Assembly: GCF_021654455.1 (NCBI RefSeq)
Contig: NZ_AP024276.1
Coordinates: 2,133,343 to 2,197,342, forward strand
DNA length: 64,000 nucleotides
Reading direction: 5' to 3'
Source: Streptococcus parasuis
Lineage (GTDB): Bacteria > Bacillota > Bacilli > Lactobacillales > Streptococcaceae
Under the pieces are notes generated by a model that saw only the letters and a list, made by a program, of their open reading frames with translations, made no database searches and was not told where the DNA came from. The translations under genes were made by a program, and so were the position numbers. Positions 45,414 to 56,767 of the stretch are shown piece by piece. Positions within the stretch are counted from its first letter, which is position 1. Each line of letters begins with the position of its first letter.

Positions 45414-45952
45414 TATTTGAATGTATCTTTGAAAAGAAATGAAGCACCCTTGAAATAATCATAACCTGAATACAGGGTGAAGAAAAGTGCGATATACAAT
45501 GTTATGTGACCAAGCAGGTTCCAATGCAAGAGTAGGAAAATGACCGCAAACATTTGAGAAAAGGTTTTAATTTTCCCTGGCATTGCTGCGGCTAGGACTG
45601 TCCCACCATTTTCAACTAAAAGTAAACGCAAACCAGTTACAGCAAGCTCCCTACAAATGATAATCGCAACAACCCAAGCAGGGGCAAATCCCAATTCAAC
45701 TAGCATAATAAAAGCTGTCATTACCAGTATTTTATCCGCCATTGGATCTGCAAACTTTCCGAAATTTGTAACAACTTTCCATTTTCTAGCTAAATAACCA
45801 TCTAAATAGTCTGTAATACTAGCTAAAGCAAAGATAATTGCAGCCAGTGTATGGCTGATTGCATTGTTCCAAAGCGTTAATAATAAAATAAAGATGGGGA
45901 TAACGAGAATCCGACCAATTGTTAATGCATTGGGAATATTTTCTTTTTTCAT
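45413..45952 (-). CDS. pgsA: CDP-diacylglycerol-glycerol-3-phosphate 3-phosphatidyltransferase
   Basis: Membrane enzyme for phosphatidylglycerol synthesis, 179 residues. The CDP-alcohol phosphotransferase motif DG-x2-AR-x8-G-x3-D-x3-D is visible as DYLDGYLARKWKVVTNFGKFADPMADK. About five helices. AAAGGACG is the SD. It lies between rodZ and ecfA1, a usual streptococcal order. Confidence 0.95.
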   Translation of the reverse strand: MKKENIPNALTIGRILVIPIFILLLTLWNNAISHTLAAIIFALASITDYLDGYLARKWKVVTNFGKFADPMADKILVMTAFIMLVELGFAPAWVVAIIICRELAVTGLRLLLVENGGTVLAAAMPGKIKTFSQMFAVIFLLLHWNLLGHITLYIALFFTLYSGYDYFKGASFLFKDTFK

Positions 45953-45963
45953 CTTTTCGTCCT

Positions 45964-46848
45964 TTATTGTTCAAAGTACAGGGTAATACTTCCTGTCTGA
46001 GTAGTTAAAGCCGATGTATCCAACTTTTGACCACCGATTGTAATAGTAACCCCTTTTACAACACCTAAAACGAGAGTAGCTGAAGATACTCCTTCCTCTA
46101 TTTTTGTTGTTGCTGATGGGTTATCAGGGGTCAGTGTTACGCCACCTGAAAGTGTTGTATCAGATAAACTAATCCAACTAGTTGTATTGTCTGCAGTTAC
46201 AGTAATATCAATTGGATAGGTAATCTTTGATACGGTAGCACTAATACTTTCTCCAGATCCAGTTACCTGAATCATTTCAGAAGCGCTAGTTGTTGAACTG
46301 CTAGTAGAACTAGAACTATTTGAAGAAGACTCCTCTATGACATTTCCTGATGTTGATGTACTTGCTATTGAGCTTGTTGAATTTGTCACTTGCCTAGACA
46401 CACTATAAGATGTACTTTGATTTGAGAATAGTGAAATTTGCTTCATACGACTATGAATCACAAATGTCACAAAAATAATCATCAAACCAGCTGCTAGTAA
46501 CAAGTAAAACAAAGGAAGAAAAGAATCTTTTTTATTCTTTTTTCTTAACTTATAACGTCTTTTTAACTCCGTAGAAAGTTCTTCCTCTTCTCCTTCTTCA
46601 TAGTAGATTACTAGACTGTTCTTTTTATAAGCATCTAGTAATACAGCAGAATCTAATTCAAGCGCATCCGCATACGTTACCAAAAAACTTTCTATGTAGT
46701 TACTGTCTGGTATATATTCGAAATCATTATATTCTAATGCTTGTAAATATTTAGCCTGAATTTTCGTCATTCTCTGCACATCAATTAGGTTCCAGCCCCT
46801 ACTTTCTCGAGCTGATCGAAGAACTTCACCGATACTTTTTTGCCTCAT
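45964..46848 (-). CDS. rodZ: RodZ-like cytoskeletal membrane protein
   Basis: A 294-residue protein: N-terminal Xre-type HTH (IGEVLRSARESRGWNLIDVQRMTKIQAKYLQALE, 6-40), a basic juxtamembrane stretch (KRRYKLRKKNKKD), one helix (about 107-127), a Ser/Thr-rich extracellular linker and a C-terminal beta domain (ITVTADNTTSWISLSDTTL, DUF4115). RodZ links MreB or the peripheral wall machinery to the membrane. It follows the M16 peptidase genes. Confidence 0.9.
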   Translation of the reverse strand: MRQKSIGEVLRSARESRGWNLIDVQRMTKIQAKYLQALEYNDFEYIPDSNYIESFLVTYADALELDSAVLLDAYKKNSLVIYYEEGEEEELSTELKRRYKLRKKNKKDSFLPLFYLLLAAGLMIIFVTFVIHSRMKQISLFSNQSTSYSVSRQVTNSTSSIASTSTSGNVIEESSSNSSSSTSSSTTSASEMIQVTGSGESISATVSKITYPIDITVTADNTTSWISLSDTTLSGGVTLTPDNPSATTKIEEGVSSATLVLGVVKGVTITIGGQKLDTSALTTQTGSITLYFEQ

Positions 46849-46930
46849 AAATCCCTTCTCTCATTCATTCATTGTATACAATACTCTATTTTAACAAAAA
46901 ACTACGGAAATTTCGATGCTTTACAACATT

Positions 46931-48211
46931 CTATCGGGGAAAAATCGTAAAATCTGTCATATCACAGTTGTAAATAAACTGCCTCCCAACCTCAAAAACA
47001 TCCTCCAGTGTAATAGATTGAATAATCTCTGGAAAATCAAAAATAGTCTGCTCATCAGTGACTTGAGTCACAAAGTGACTGGCAGTAAATTCAAGTGAAT
47101 TTAAACTTCGAATAAAATCACCATACATTTCATTTTTTAATAATGCAAGTTGTTGATGATTGATATCTTTATCATTTTCAAATTGGTGAATGGCTTTCAT
47201 AATTAAACTAGATAATCGAATTGGTGACTCAGTATCTGTCGTAATGACTACGAAGTGATAGTCTGGGCTTACCTCAATTTGAAATTGAAACGAAGAATCA
47301 ATTATTCCATCCTCATATAAGGCTTGATAGCGTTTTGAAGTCCAACCAAATAACATTGCAAATAATAATTGTAAACATACTTGGTATCTTGGAATTTCCT
47401 GCCTTGAAATAACATCATTCCCTCTTAACCCTATTGCTAATTTTGAAGTAGCTACCTCAAATTGCTCTGTTTGATGTTCTAAAATTGGTAAATGTGTCAA
47501 GGCAAGTTTTTCAAACGACCTACTATCTTGCACAGAGTTCTCTTGGGTTTGAATAATTTCTTCCCATACCTCTTCTATAATAAAATTTCCAACAATAAAC
47601 ATATGCATATTACTTGGACGATAGAAGGCTAAATAATTTTCATACAAAGCATCAGCTGTAATTTGTGAAATTGATTCAACAGTACCAGCAATATCATAAG
47701 CTAATGGAGTTCCCGGATAGAGTGAAGCTAAAATTCCCATATAAAGACGATAATCTGCATCGTCTTGGTACATTTCGATTTCTTGTTCAATAATTCCTTG
47801 CTCACGCTCTACATTTTCTTTTGTAAAATGAGGCTTAGTAACAAATGATTGCAGTAAATTCAAACAAGATAACACTTCTTGGGTAGTTGAAAAAAGATAG
47901 CTTGTTTGACGAAATCCAGTATAGGCATTTGCACTAGCACCTAATTTGGCAAATTGATTCATCACATCGCCATCTTCTTCTGATTCAAATAGTTTATGCT
48001 CCAAAAAATGGGCAATCCCTGCGGGATAGTGAACAATTTCTTTACCATCTGCTTTAAATTGAGTATGTAGAGCCCCAAATTCTGTCGTTAATACTCCATA
48101 GGCCTCATTAAAATCAGTTTTTGGAAGTAAAGTTACTGTCAACCCATTGTCAAGTTTAGCATAATAAAGACTCTCCTTCATATACGGATAGCATTTTTCA
48201 ATTAGTTTCAT
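46931..48211 (-). CDS. M16 peptidase family protein, catalytic (YmfH type)
   Basis: A 426-residue metallopeptidase. The inverted zinc motif HxxEH is intact: GIAHFLEHKLFE (near 70). Downstream Glu residues of the second M16 half are in REQGIIEQEIEMYQDD. No export signal. Its start overlaps the stop of the partner M16 gene by 4 bases; such pairs form heterodimers with one active and one inactive half. The substrate is unknown. Confidence 0.88.
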   Translation of the reverse strand: MKLIEKCYPYMKESLYYAKLDNGLTVTLLPKTDFNEAYGVLTTEFGALHTQFKADGKEIVHYPAGIAHFLEHKLFESEEDGDVMNQFAKLGASANAYTGFRQTSYLFSTTQEVLSCLNLLQSFVTKPHFTKENVEREQGIIEQEIEMYQDDADYRLYMGILASLYPGTPLAYDIAGTVESISQITADALYENYLAFYRPSNMHMFIVGNFIIEEVWEEIIQTQENSVQDSRSFEKLALTHLPILEHQTEQFEVATSKLAIGLRGNDVISRQEIPRYQVCLQLLFAMLFGWTSKRYQALYEDGIIDSSFQFQIEVSPDYHFVVITTDTESPIRLSSLIMKAIHQFENDKDINHQQLALLKNEMYGDFIRSLNSLEFTASHFVTQVTDEQTIFDFPEIIQSITLEDVFEVGRQFIYNCDMTDFTIFPR

Positions 48212-49461
48212 TGAGCAACTCCTTCCATAAAGTAAATAGCCTGTAAACGAATAACTTTTCCAACTTTTACAACATCGTCTATCGATACCGCATGAATACC
48301 ATCAATCCACTGTTGCCAAGTTAGATTTCGTTCTCCTAAGCAGACTTCATTATAGGCCTGTTCAATTAGATTATTTTGCCTATCTTGAGCCAGCGTTGCA
48401 GAATGAGTTAGTGATTTTTTTGTTAATTCCAAGTCATCCTCTGTAATTTGACCACGTTTTATTGCAAGAAATTCACGATTTATGAGCTTCATTGTCCTCA
48501 ATCGATCTTCTCGATTAATTCCAGCATATACTTTCAACATACCTGAAAAAATATTCACTTGACTCCCAATCGTATAGGCCAGACTTTCTTTTTCCCGAAC
48601 ATTCATAAATAATTTAGAATGAGAAAAGGCACCTAACAGACCATTAAAAACCAACAATGCAGGATAGTTTACATCGTTGTAAATAACTTGTAAATGATAT
48701 GCTAATTCTAAAATAGATTGTTGAGCAACTTTTCGTTCCACTTTTTCATGAACGATATTGGAATAATCTTGTGAGTACTCTAACTCCAATTTTGGATTTC
48801 GATATGTAAATTCAAAGTTTTTAAATTTATTTTGAACCTCTAATTGATTGACTTCTCCAGCAACAAAAATATCAATTCTGTCCATTTTTAGCATTTTTTT
48901 GTATGCTTCATAAACAGATTCAGCTGTCTCCTTTTGTACTAAATCAATTCGAGCAACTCGTGGCACCTGTATATCTTCATCATTAAAATAGAGACGACTC
49001 ATTTCAACATCCGCATGATAAAAATTATCTTCTACCTCAGATTCTAAAAAACTTAATAAATTTCTTTTCTCCACTTCGAACATTTTTTTATTGAAAGCTT
49101 TTCCTTCTGTCAACGGTCGAAATAGACAGGCATATAGAAAATCAATTATTTCTATGGTTATATCTTCTTTATTGAGCAAAAACGATGATTTCACATACGA
49201 GATGTTCACATCAACAAAATGAACTCGTCCCCTCTTAGAAACAGAGGTTGAAAAATGTGCTCCGTATAAAGCAGCTAATTTCATTCGAAGTTGACGCGCT
49301 GTTGGATAATCTTGATTTCCCATTTCTAGTAAATTGGCTAGTAGCACACGACCTGCCACTGTTTTTTCACTCATTGTTGCAGCAAAACGCACACGAATTC
49401 TATTGGTCGTAAACTTACTTGATTCTATAAAATGAAGATTAACTCCTTCTTGTAATTGCAT
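48208..49461 (-). CDS. M16 peptidase family protein, non-catalytic partner (YmfF type)
   Basis: A 417-residue M16 homologue lacking the HxxEH zinc motif: at that place the sequence reads AGRVLLANLLEMGNQDYPT. The family phrases KLAALYGAHFSTSVSKRGRVHFVDVNISY and FNGLLGAFSHSKLFMNVREKESLAYTIGS are intact. It probably forms the other half of the clamp with the downstream catalytic protein. SD AGAGGAAG. Confidence 0.86.
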   Translation of the reverse strand: MQLQEGVNLHFIESSKFTTNRIRVRFAATMSEKTVAGRVLLANLLEMGNQDYPTARQLRMKLAALYGAHFSTSVSKRGRVHFVDVNISYVKSSFLLNKEDITIEIIDFLYACLFRPLTEGKAFNKKMFEVEKRNLLSFLESEVEDNFYHADVEMSRLYFNDEDIQVPRVARIDLVQKETAESVYEAYKKMLKMDRIDIFVAGEVNQLEVQNKFKNFEFTYRNPKLELEYSQDYSNIVHEKVERKVAQQSILELAYHLQVIYNDVNYPALLVFNGLLGAFSHSKLFMNVREKESLAYTIGSQVNIFSGMLKVYAGINREDRLRTMKLINREFLAIKRGQITEDDLELTKKSLTHSATLAQDRQNNLIEQAYNEVCLGERNLTWQQWIDGIHAVSIDDVVKVGKVIRLQAIYFMEGVAQ

Positions 49462-49534
49462 TCTCTTCCTCTTTCAAACATTGTACCTTTCATTATACCA
49501 TTTTGTGTTATAATATTCTGTAACGAGGTGACAT

Positions 49535-49918
49535 ATGGAATTTAAACTATTTGATGACTACATTACTTTGCAGGCTCTTTTAAAAACAACTGGTATTCTT
49601 CACTCAGGAGGTGCTATCAAAGTTTTTTTAGAAGAAAACACCATCCTTTTTAATGGAGAAGATGAAAAAAGAAGAGGGAAAAAAATCCGTATTGGTGACA
49701 CAGTCGCACTACCAGAACATGGTATTACTATAACTGTTATTGCTCCAAGTACAGAAGAAATTCAGCAATACCAAGAAGATCAGGCTGAAAAAGAGCGGGT
49801 AGCTGCCATTGTTAAAAAATTGAATCAAGAGAATAAAAAAAATAAGAAACAGGTCCCTCCTTCAAAAAAAACAGCTCAAAAAGCTGACAGAAAACCTGTT
49901 CGTTTCCCTGGTACATAA
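49535..49918 (+). CDS. yaaA: S4-domain protein YaaA
   Basis: A 127-residue RNA-binding protein. Residues 8-70 form an S4-like fold ([48 protein letters not shown]). The tail is Lys/Gln-rich and disordered ([16 protein letters not shown]), longer than in Bacillus YaaA. It lies immediately upstream of recF, the conserved order near the origin. SD GAGGTG. Confidence 0.88.
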   Translation: MEFKLFDDYITLQALLKTTGILHSGGAIKVFLEENTILFNGEDEKRRGKKIRIGDTVALPEHGITITVIAPSTEEIQQYQEDQAEKERVAAIVKKLNQENKKNKKQVPPSKKTAQKADRKPVRFPGT

Positions 49919-49920
49919 AC

Positions 49921-51012
49921 ATGTGGTTGGAACGATTAGCATTAAAACATTTTCGGAATTACAACCATTTAGATATTGAGTTTCACAAAGGACTCAATGT
50001 CTTTTTAGGTGAAAATGCCCAAGGTAAAACCAATGTGCTAGAATCTATCTATTTTTTAGCCCTGACACGGAGTCATCGAACCCGAACAGATAAAGACCTT
50101 CTACAATTTCAGGAAAAAGAATTATCTATTTCCGGAATACTTCATCGTACAAATGGTAAGATTCCGCTTGACATTCACTTGACAGATAAAGGGCGAGTAA
50201 CAAAAGTCAATCATCTCAAACAAGCAAAGCTTTCAAACTACATTGGACACATGAACGTTGTTCTTTTTGCACCGGAAGACTTGCAATTAATCAAAGGTGC
50301 CCCTGCCTTAAGGAGAAAGTTCATTGATGTCGAATTAGGACAAATCAAACCAATATATCTCTCAGACTTGTCAAGCTATAACCATGTTTTAAAACAAAGA
50401 AATGCCTATCTTAAATCTACAGAAAAGGTAGACAATACCTTTTTATCTGTATTGGATCATCAACTAGCAGAGTATGGTAGTCGTGTTATCCAACACCGGA
50501 TTGACTTTCTAAAAAAATTAGAATTGCATGGCAACAGCAAAGTTCAAGAAATCTCAAATCAAAAAGAAACCTTAAACATTCAATATCTATCTTCAGTTAA
50601 CTTGACTAACTCTGTCAATTTAATTGACGCTTTCTTGACAGAGTTAGAAAATAGTCGTAAACGTGATTTATTCAAAAAAAATACAGGTGTAGGACCACAC
50701 CGTGATGATATTGCCTTCTTTCTAAATGATATGAACGCCCATTTTGGTAGCCAAGGACAACACCGTAGTCTTGTCCTTTCTCTCAAACTCGCTGAAATAG
50801 AATTAATGAAAGAAATGACAAGAGAGTATCCGATTCTATTGTTAGACGATGTCATGAGCGAACTTGATAACAATCGACAATTGAAATTGCTTGAAACAAT
50901 TACCGATACGATTCAAACATTTATAACTACGACATCTTTAGACCATTTACATAAGCTGCCTGAAAATCTTAAAATTTTCCATATTCAAAAGGGAAACATT
51001 ACCGAAGACTGA
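49921..51012 (+). CDS. recF: DNA replication and repair protein RecF
   Basis: SMC-like ATPase that loads RecA on gapped DNA, 363 residues. Walker [20 protein letters not shown] (31-49), signature [16 protein letters not shown] and Walker [15 protein letters not shown] are intact. It starts 2 bases after the yaaA stop with no SD of its own, so translation is probably coupled. Here recF lies about 14 kb before parB rather than next to dnaN. Confidence 0.96.
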   Translation: MWLERLALKHFRNYNHLDIEFHKGLNVFLGENAQGKTNVLESIYFLALTRSHRTRTDKDLLQFQEKELSISGILHRTNGKIPLDIHLTDKGRVTKVNHLKQAKLSNYIGHMNVVLFAPEDLQLIKGAPALRRKFIDVELGQIKPIYLSDLSSYNHVLKQRNAYLKSTEKVDNTFLSVLDHQLAEYGSRVIQHRIDFLKKLELHGNSKVQEISNQKETLNIQYLSSVNLTNSVNLIDAFLTELENSRKRDLFKKNTGVGPHRDDIAFFLNDMNAHFGSQGQHRSLVLSLKLAEIELMKEMTREYPILLLDDVMSELDNNRQLKLLETITDTIQTFITTTSLDHLHKLPENLKIFHIQKGNITED

Positions 51013-51055
51013 AAAGGTGCTTTACAGTATTTGTCAACTACATTTACATAAAAAG

Positions 51056-51085
51056 AAAGACCCTGTCAACTAGGGTCTTGTTTTT
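51056..51085 (-). terminator. Terminator between recF and guaB
   Basis: GACCCT-GTCAACT-AGGGTC stem followed on the + strand by TTGTTTTTG and on the minus strand by TTTCTTTTTA; probably bidirectional. Confidence 0.82.
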
Positions 51086-51087
51086 GT

Positions 51088-52584
<1,497 letters not shown>

Positions 52585-52799
52585 TTATTTATGTGTAGCT
52601 TGATTGCTATTTGTATTTTAATTATGATAACATTTTGAAATCATTTGTCAATCATTATTCGCTTTAATATTGTTAATCCTAAAAATTCAGAAAATTCTAT
52701 TCAGTTTTATCTATAAAAATCGAACGTTTGTTTTTTACTTCTCTGTGATTTAAATGAAAAAAGCAACATTTTTTCAACATTGCTCTTTCATTGTTAACC

Positions 52800-54066
<1,267 letters not shown>

Positions 54067-54073
54067 GATTCCT

Positions 54074-54102
54074 ATTATAACCGCAAAAAATTAGAAAGTC
54101 AA
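54074..54102 (-). promoter_or_regulatory. trpS promoter
   Basis: On the minus strand TTGACT (54097-54102), a 17-base spacer and TATAAT (54074-54079). Confidence 0.85.
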
Positions 54103-54115
54103 GGTCAGTAAAGCC

Positions 54116-54144
54116 TTGACGCTACCAAGAGAATGATGGATAAT
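54116..54144 (+). promoter_or_regulatory. Promoter of the second yitT gene
   Basis: TTGACG (54116-54121), a 17-base spacer and GATAAT (54139-54144). The start site would be near 54151, which excludes an ATG at 54133 as start codon. Its -35 and that of trpS lie in the arms of GTCAAGG-N9-CCTTGAC (54098-54120). Confidence 0.78.
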
Positions 54145-54174
54145 AGTATAGAATTATTTTTTGTGGAGCTTATT

Positions 54175-55044
54175 ATGCAACGATTTAAAGAGTTTTTTCT
54201 AGTTACCATTGGTACCTTTATCATGGCTGTTGGCTTTAACAGCCTCTTTTTAGCGAATAACATCGCTTCCGGGGGTATAAGTGGTCTGGCTATTAGTATT
54301 AACAAATTATTTGAAATAAATCCAGCCACTTTTGTATTTATCGTTAACATTCCCCTACTTATTGCATGTTACGTTTTTCTAGGTAGAAGAACCTTTTTGA
54401 AGACCGTATATGGTTCTAATATTTACCCATTTTTTCTTAAACTCACAGACTCACTTCCAACACTCACTAAAGATCCGCTATTAGCAGCACTATTTGGTGG
54501 TATAATTGTTGGAATAGGGATTGGTCTTGTTTTTCTTGGAAATTCTTCAACTGGCGGTACTGGAATTATTACTCAATTACTCAATAAATTAACCCCGATT
54601 CCTATTGGTATTTTAATGGGAATAATTGATGGAATAATCGTTATTATAGGTTTTATTGCTTTTGATCCTGATTCTGTGATGTACTCCATCCTCGCACTGA
54701 TGACCATCACTTATATTGTCAACTTGATGATGTCCGGTGCTGATTCCTCTAGAAATGTAATGATTATATCGAGATATCATGAAGAAATAAAAGAATACAT
54801 TACAACAGTTGTTGATCGAGGTGTTACTGAATTTCCTGTTGTTGGTGGGTTTACAGGTAAAGAACAACGAATGCTGATGACAACCGTTTCACGTCCAGAA
54901 ATTCAAAAACTTGAAACAAATATTCTTGCAATAGACGATACAGCATTTCTAATTGTCATGCCAGCAACTCAAGTTAAAGGACGTGGATTCAGTCTTCAAA
55001 AAGACCACAAACAGTATAATGAAGATATTTTGATTCCAATGTAA
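54175..55044 (+). CDS. YitT-family membrane protein (second copy)
   Basis: A 289-residue DUF161/DUF2179 protein, paralogous to the one at 12790-13728. ATG 54175 follows TGGAGC and lies downstream of the predicted transcription start. Five or six helices (about 7-180) include NNIASGGISGLAISINKLF and NSSTGGTGIITQLLNKL. The soluble C-terminal domain (about 195-289) begins VMIISRYHEEIKEYI and ends with QLKGRGF-like KGRGFSLQKDHKQY. Family function is unsettled. Confidence 0.87.
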   Translation: MQRFKEFFLVTIGTFIMAVGFNSLFLANNIASGGISGLAISINKLFEINPATFVFIVNIPLLIACYVFLGRRTFLKTVYGSNIYPFFLKLTDSLPTLTKDPLLAALFGGIIVGIGIGLVFLGNSSTGGTGIITQLLNKLTPIPIGILMGIIDGIIVIIGFIAFDPDSVMYSILALMTITYIVNLMMSGADSSRNVMIISRYHEEIKEYITTVVDRGVTEFPVVGGFTGKEQRMLMTTVSRPEIQKLETNILAIDDTAFLIVMPATQVKGRGFSLQKDHKQYNEDILIPM

Positions 55045-55108
55045 TTCATTGAAAATTCAAGTTCTTTCTAGTACAATAAAACTAATAGACAGAAAAATAG
55101 GAGAAACT

Positions 55109-56731
55109 ATGCTTACAGTATCAGATGTGTCGCTACGTTTCAGCGATCGTAAATTATTCGATGATGTCAACATTAAGTTTACAGCAGGAAATACCTATGG
55201 ATTGATTGGTGCTAATGGTGCCGGAAAATCTACATTTTTAAAAATCTTAGCAGGAGATATCGAACCAACAACTGGCCATATTTCCCTTGGTCCAGATGAA
55301 CGACTTTCTGTCCTTCGTCAGAACCATTTCGACTACGAAGATGAACGTGTGATTGACGTCGTTATCATGGGAAATGACCAACTTTATAGCATCATGAAAG
55401 AGAAAGATGCCATTTACATGAAGGAAGATTTTTCTGATGAAGATGGTGTCCGAGCTGCCGAGTTAGAAGGAGAATTTGCTGAACTTGGTGGCTGGGAAGC
55501 TGAAAGTGAAGCTTCTCAATTGCTCCAAAACCTCAACATTTCAGAAGACCTCCACTACCAAAACATGAGCGAATTGACCAATGGAGAAAAGGTCAAAGTT
55601 CTCTTAGCCAAGGCGCTTTTTGGTAAACCTGATGTTCTTCTTTTAGACGAGCCAACCAACGGTTTAGACATCCAATCCATCAACTGGTTGGAAGACTTCC
55701 TCATTGATTTTGAAAATACCGTCATTGTCGTATCCCATGACCGTCACTTCTTAAATAAAGTATGTACACATATGGCTGATCTTGACTTCGGTAAAATCAA
55801 GATTTTTGTTGGTAACTACGACTTCTGGAAACAATCAAGTGAGTTGGCTGCCCGTTTACAAGCAGATCGAAATGCAAAGGCAGAAGAAAAAATCAAAGAA
55901 TTACAAGAATTCGTTGCTCGTTTCTCTGCTAATGCTTCTAAGTCTAAGCAAGCTACTTCACGTAAAAAGATGCTGGATAAAATCGAGTTGGAGGAAATTA
56001 TTCCTTCAAGCCGTAAGTATCCATTCATCAACTTCAAATCTGAACGTGAAATCGGTAATGACCTCTTGACAGTTGAGAACTTAAAAGTTGTCATCGATGG
56101 TGAAACGATTCTTGACAATATCAACTTTATCTTACGTCCAGGTGATAAGACTGCCCTTATTGGTCAAAACGATATCCAAACAACAGCATTGATTCGTGCA
56201 CTTATGGGAGATATCGAATACGAAGGAACTGTCAAGTGGGGTGTCACTACTAGTCAATCCTATTTACCAAAAGACAATACACGAGACTTTGATACCAATG
56301 AATCAATCCTTGATTGGCTTCGTAATTTTGCTAGCAAGGAAGAAGATGACAATACCTTCTTACGTGGTTTCTTAGGGCGTATGCTCTTCTCAGGAGATGA
56401 GGTTAACAAACCTGTAAATGTCTTGTCAGGGGGAGAAAAAGTGCGCGTGATGTTGTCAAAACTCATGCTCCTCAAGTCAAATGTCTTGGTATTAGATGAT
56501 CCAACCAACCACTTGGACCTGGAGTCAATTTCTAGTCTGAACGATGGTTTGAAAGCTTTTAAAGAGTCCATCATTTTTGCCAGCCATGACCACGAATTTA
56601 TTCAAACTTTAGCAAACCATATCATCGTCATTTCTAAAAACGGTGTTATCGACCGAATCGACGAAACTTATGATGAATTTTTGGAAAATGCTGAAGTACA
56701 AGCTAAAGTACAAGAACTTTGGAAAGCATAA
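55109..56731 (+). CDS. ABC-F ATPase, YbiT type
   Basis: A 540-residue soluble tandem ATPase of the ribosome-associated ABC-F group. Start at 55109 (MLTVSDVSLRFSD) with TAGGAGA. Domain 1 has Walker A GANGAGKST, signature LTNGEKVKVLLAK and VLLLDEPTNGLD. A linker with many Lys/Ala (KSKQATSRKKMLDKI) follows. Domain 2 has a degenerate Walker A, GQNDIQTTALI, lacking the Lys, but a normal signature LSGGEKVRVMLSK and VLVLDDPTNHLD. It acts on the ribosome by family analogy; it has no membrane segment and is not a transporter. Confidence 0.9.
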   Translation: MLTVSDVSLRFSDRKLFDDVNIKFTAGNTYGLIGANGAGKSTFLKILAGDIEPTTGHISLGPDERLSVLRQNHFDYEDERVIDVVIMGNDQLYSIMKEKDAIYMKEDFSDEDGVRAAELEGEFAELGGWEAESEASQLLQNLNISEDLHYQNMSELTNGEKVKVLLAKALFGKPDVLLLDEPTNGLDIQSINWLEDFLIDFENTVIVVSHDRHFLNKVCTHMADLDFGKIKIFVGNYDFWKQSSELAARLQADRNAKAEEKIKELQEFVARFSANASKSKQATSRKKMLDKIELEEIIPSSRKYPFINFKSEREIGNDLLTVENLKVVIDGETILDNINFILRPGDKTALIGQNDIQTTALIRALMGDIEYEGTVKWGVTTSQSYLPKDNTRDFDTNESILDWLRNFASKEEDDNTFLRGFLGRMLFSGDEVNKPVNVLSGGEKVRVMLSKLMLLKSNVLVLDDPTNHLDLESISSLNDGLKAFKESIIFASHDHEFIQTLANHIIVISKNGVIDRIDETYDEFLENAEVQAKVQELWKA

Positions 56732-56733
56732 TA

Positions 56734-56757
56734 AAAAGGCGATTTATTCGCCTTTTC
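56734..56757 (+). terminator. Terminator after the ABC-F gene
   Basis: AAAGGCGA-TTTAT-TCGCCTTTTC, stem of 7-8 bp with T run, 10 bases before the next ATG. Confidence 0.82.
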
Positions 56758-56767
56758 TTTTAAATCT

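Noticed and set aside
54133..54174. ATG at 54133 as start of the second yitT gene
   Set aside because: It lies between the -35 and -10 of the predicted promoter, upstream of the expected transcript start; ATG 54175 has an SD.
56734..56767. Leaderless start for the YfhO-like gene
   Set aside because: No SD is present, but no -10 hexamer lies six bases before the ATG either, unlike rlmH and parB; the cause of the missing SD stays open.
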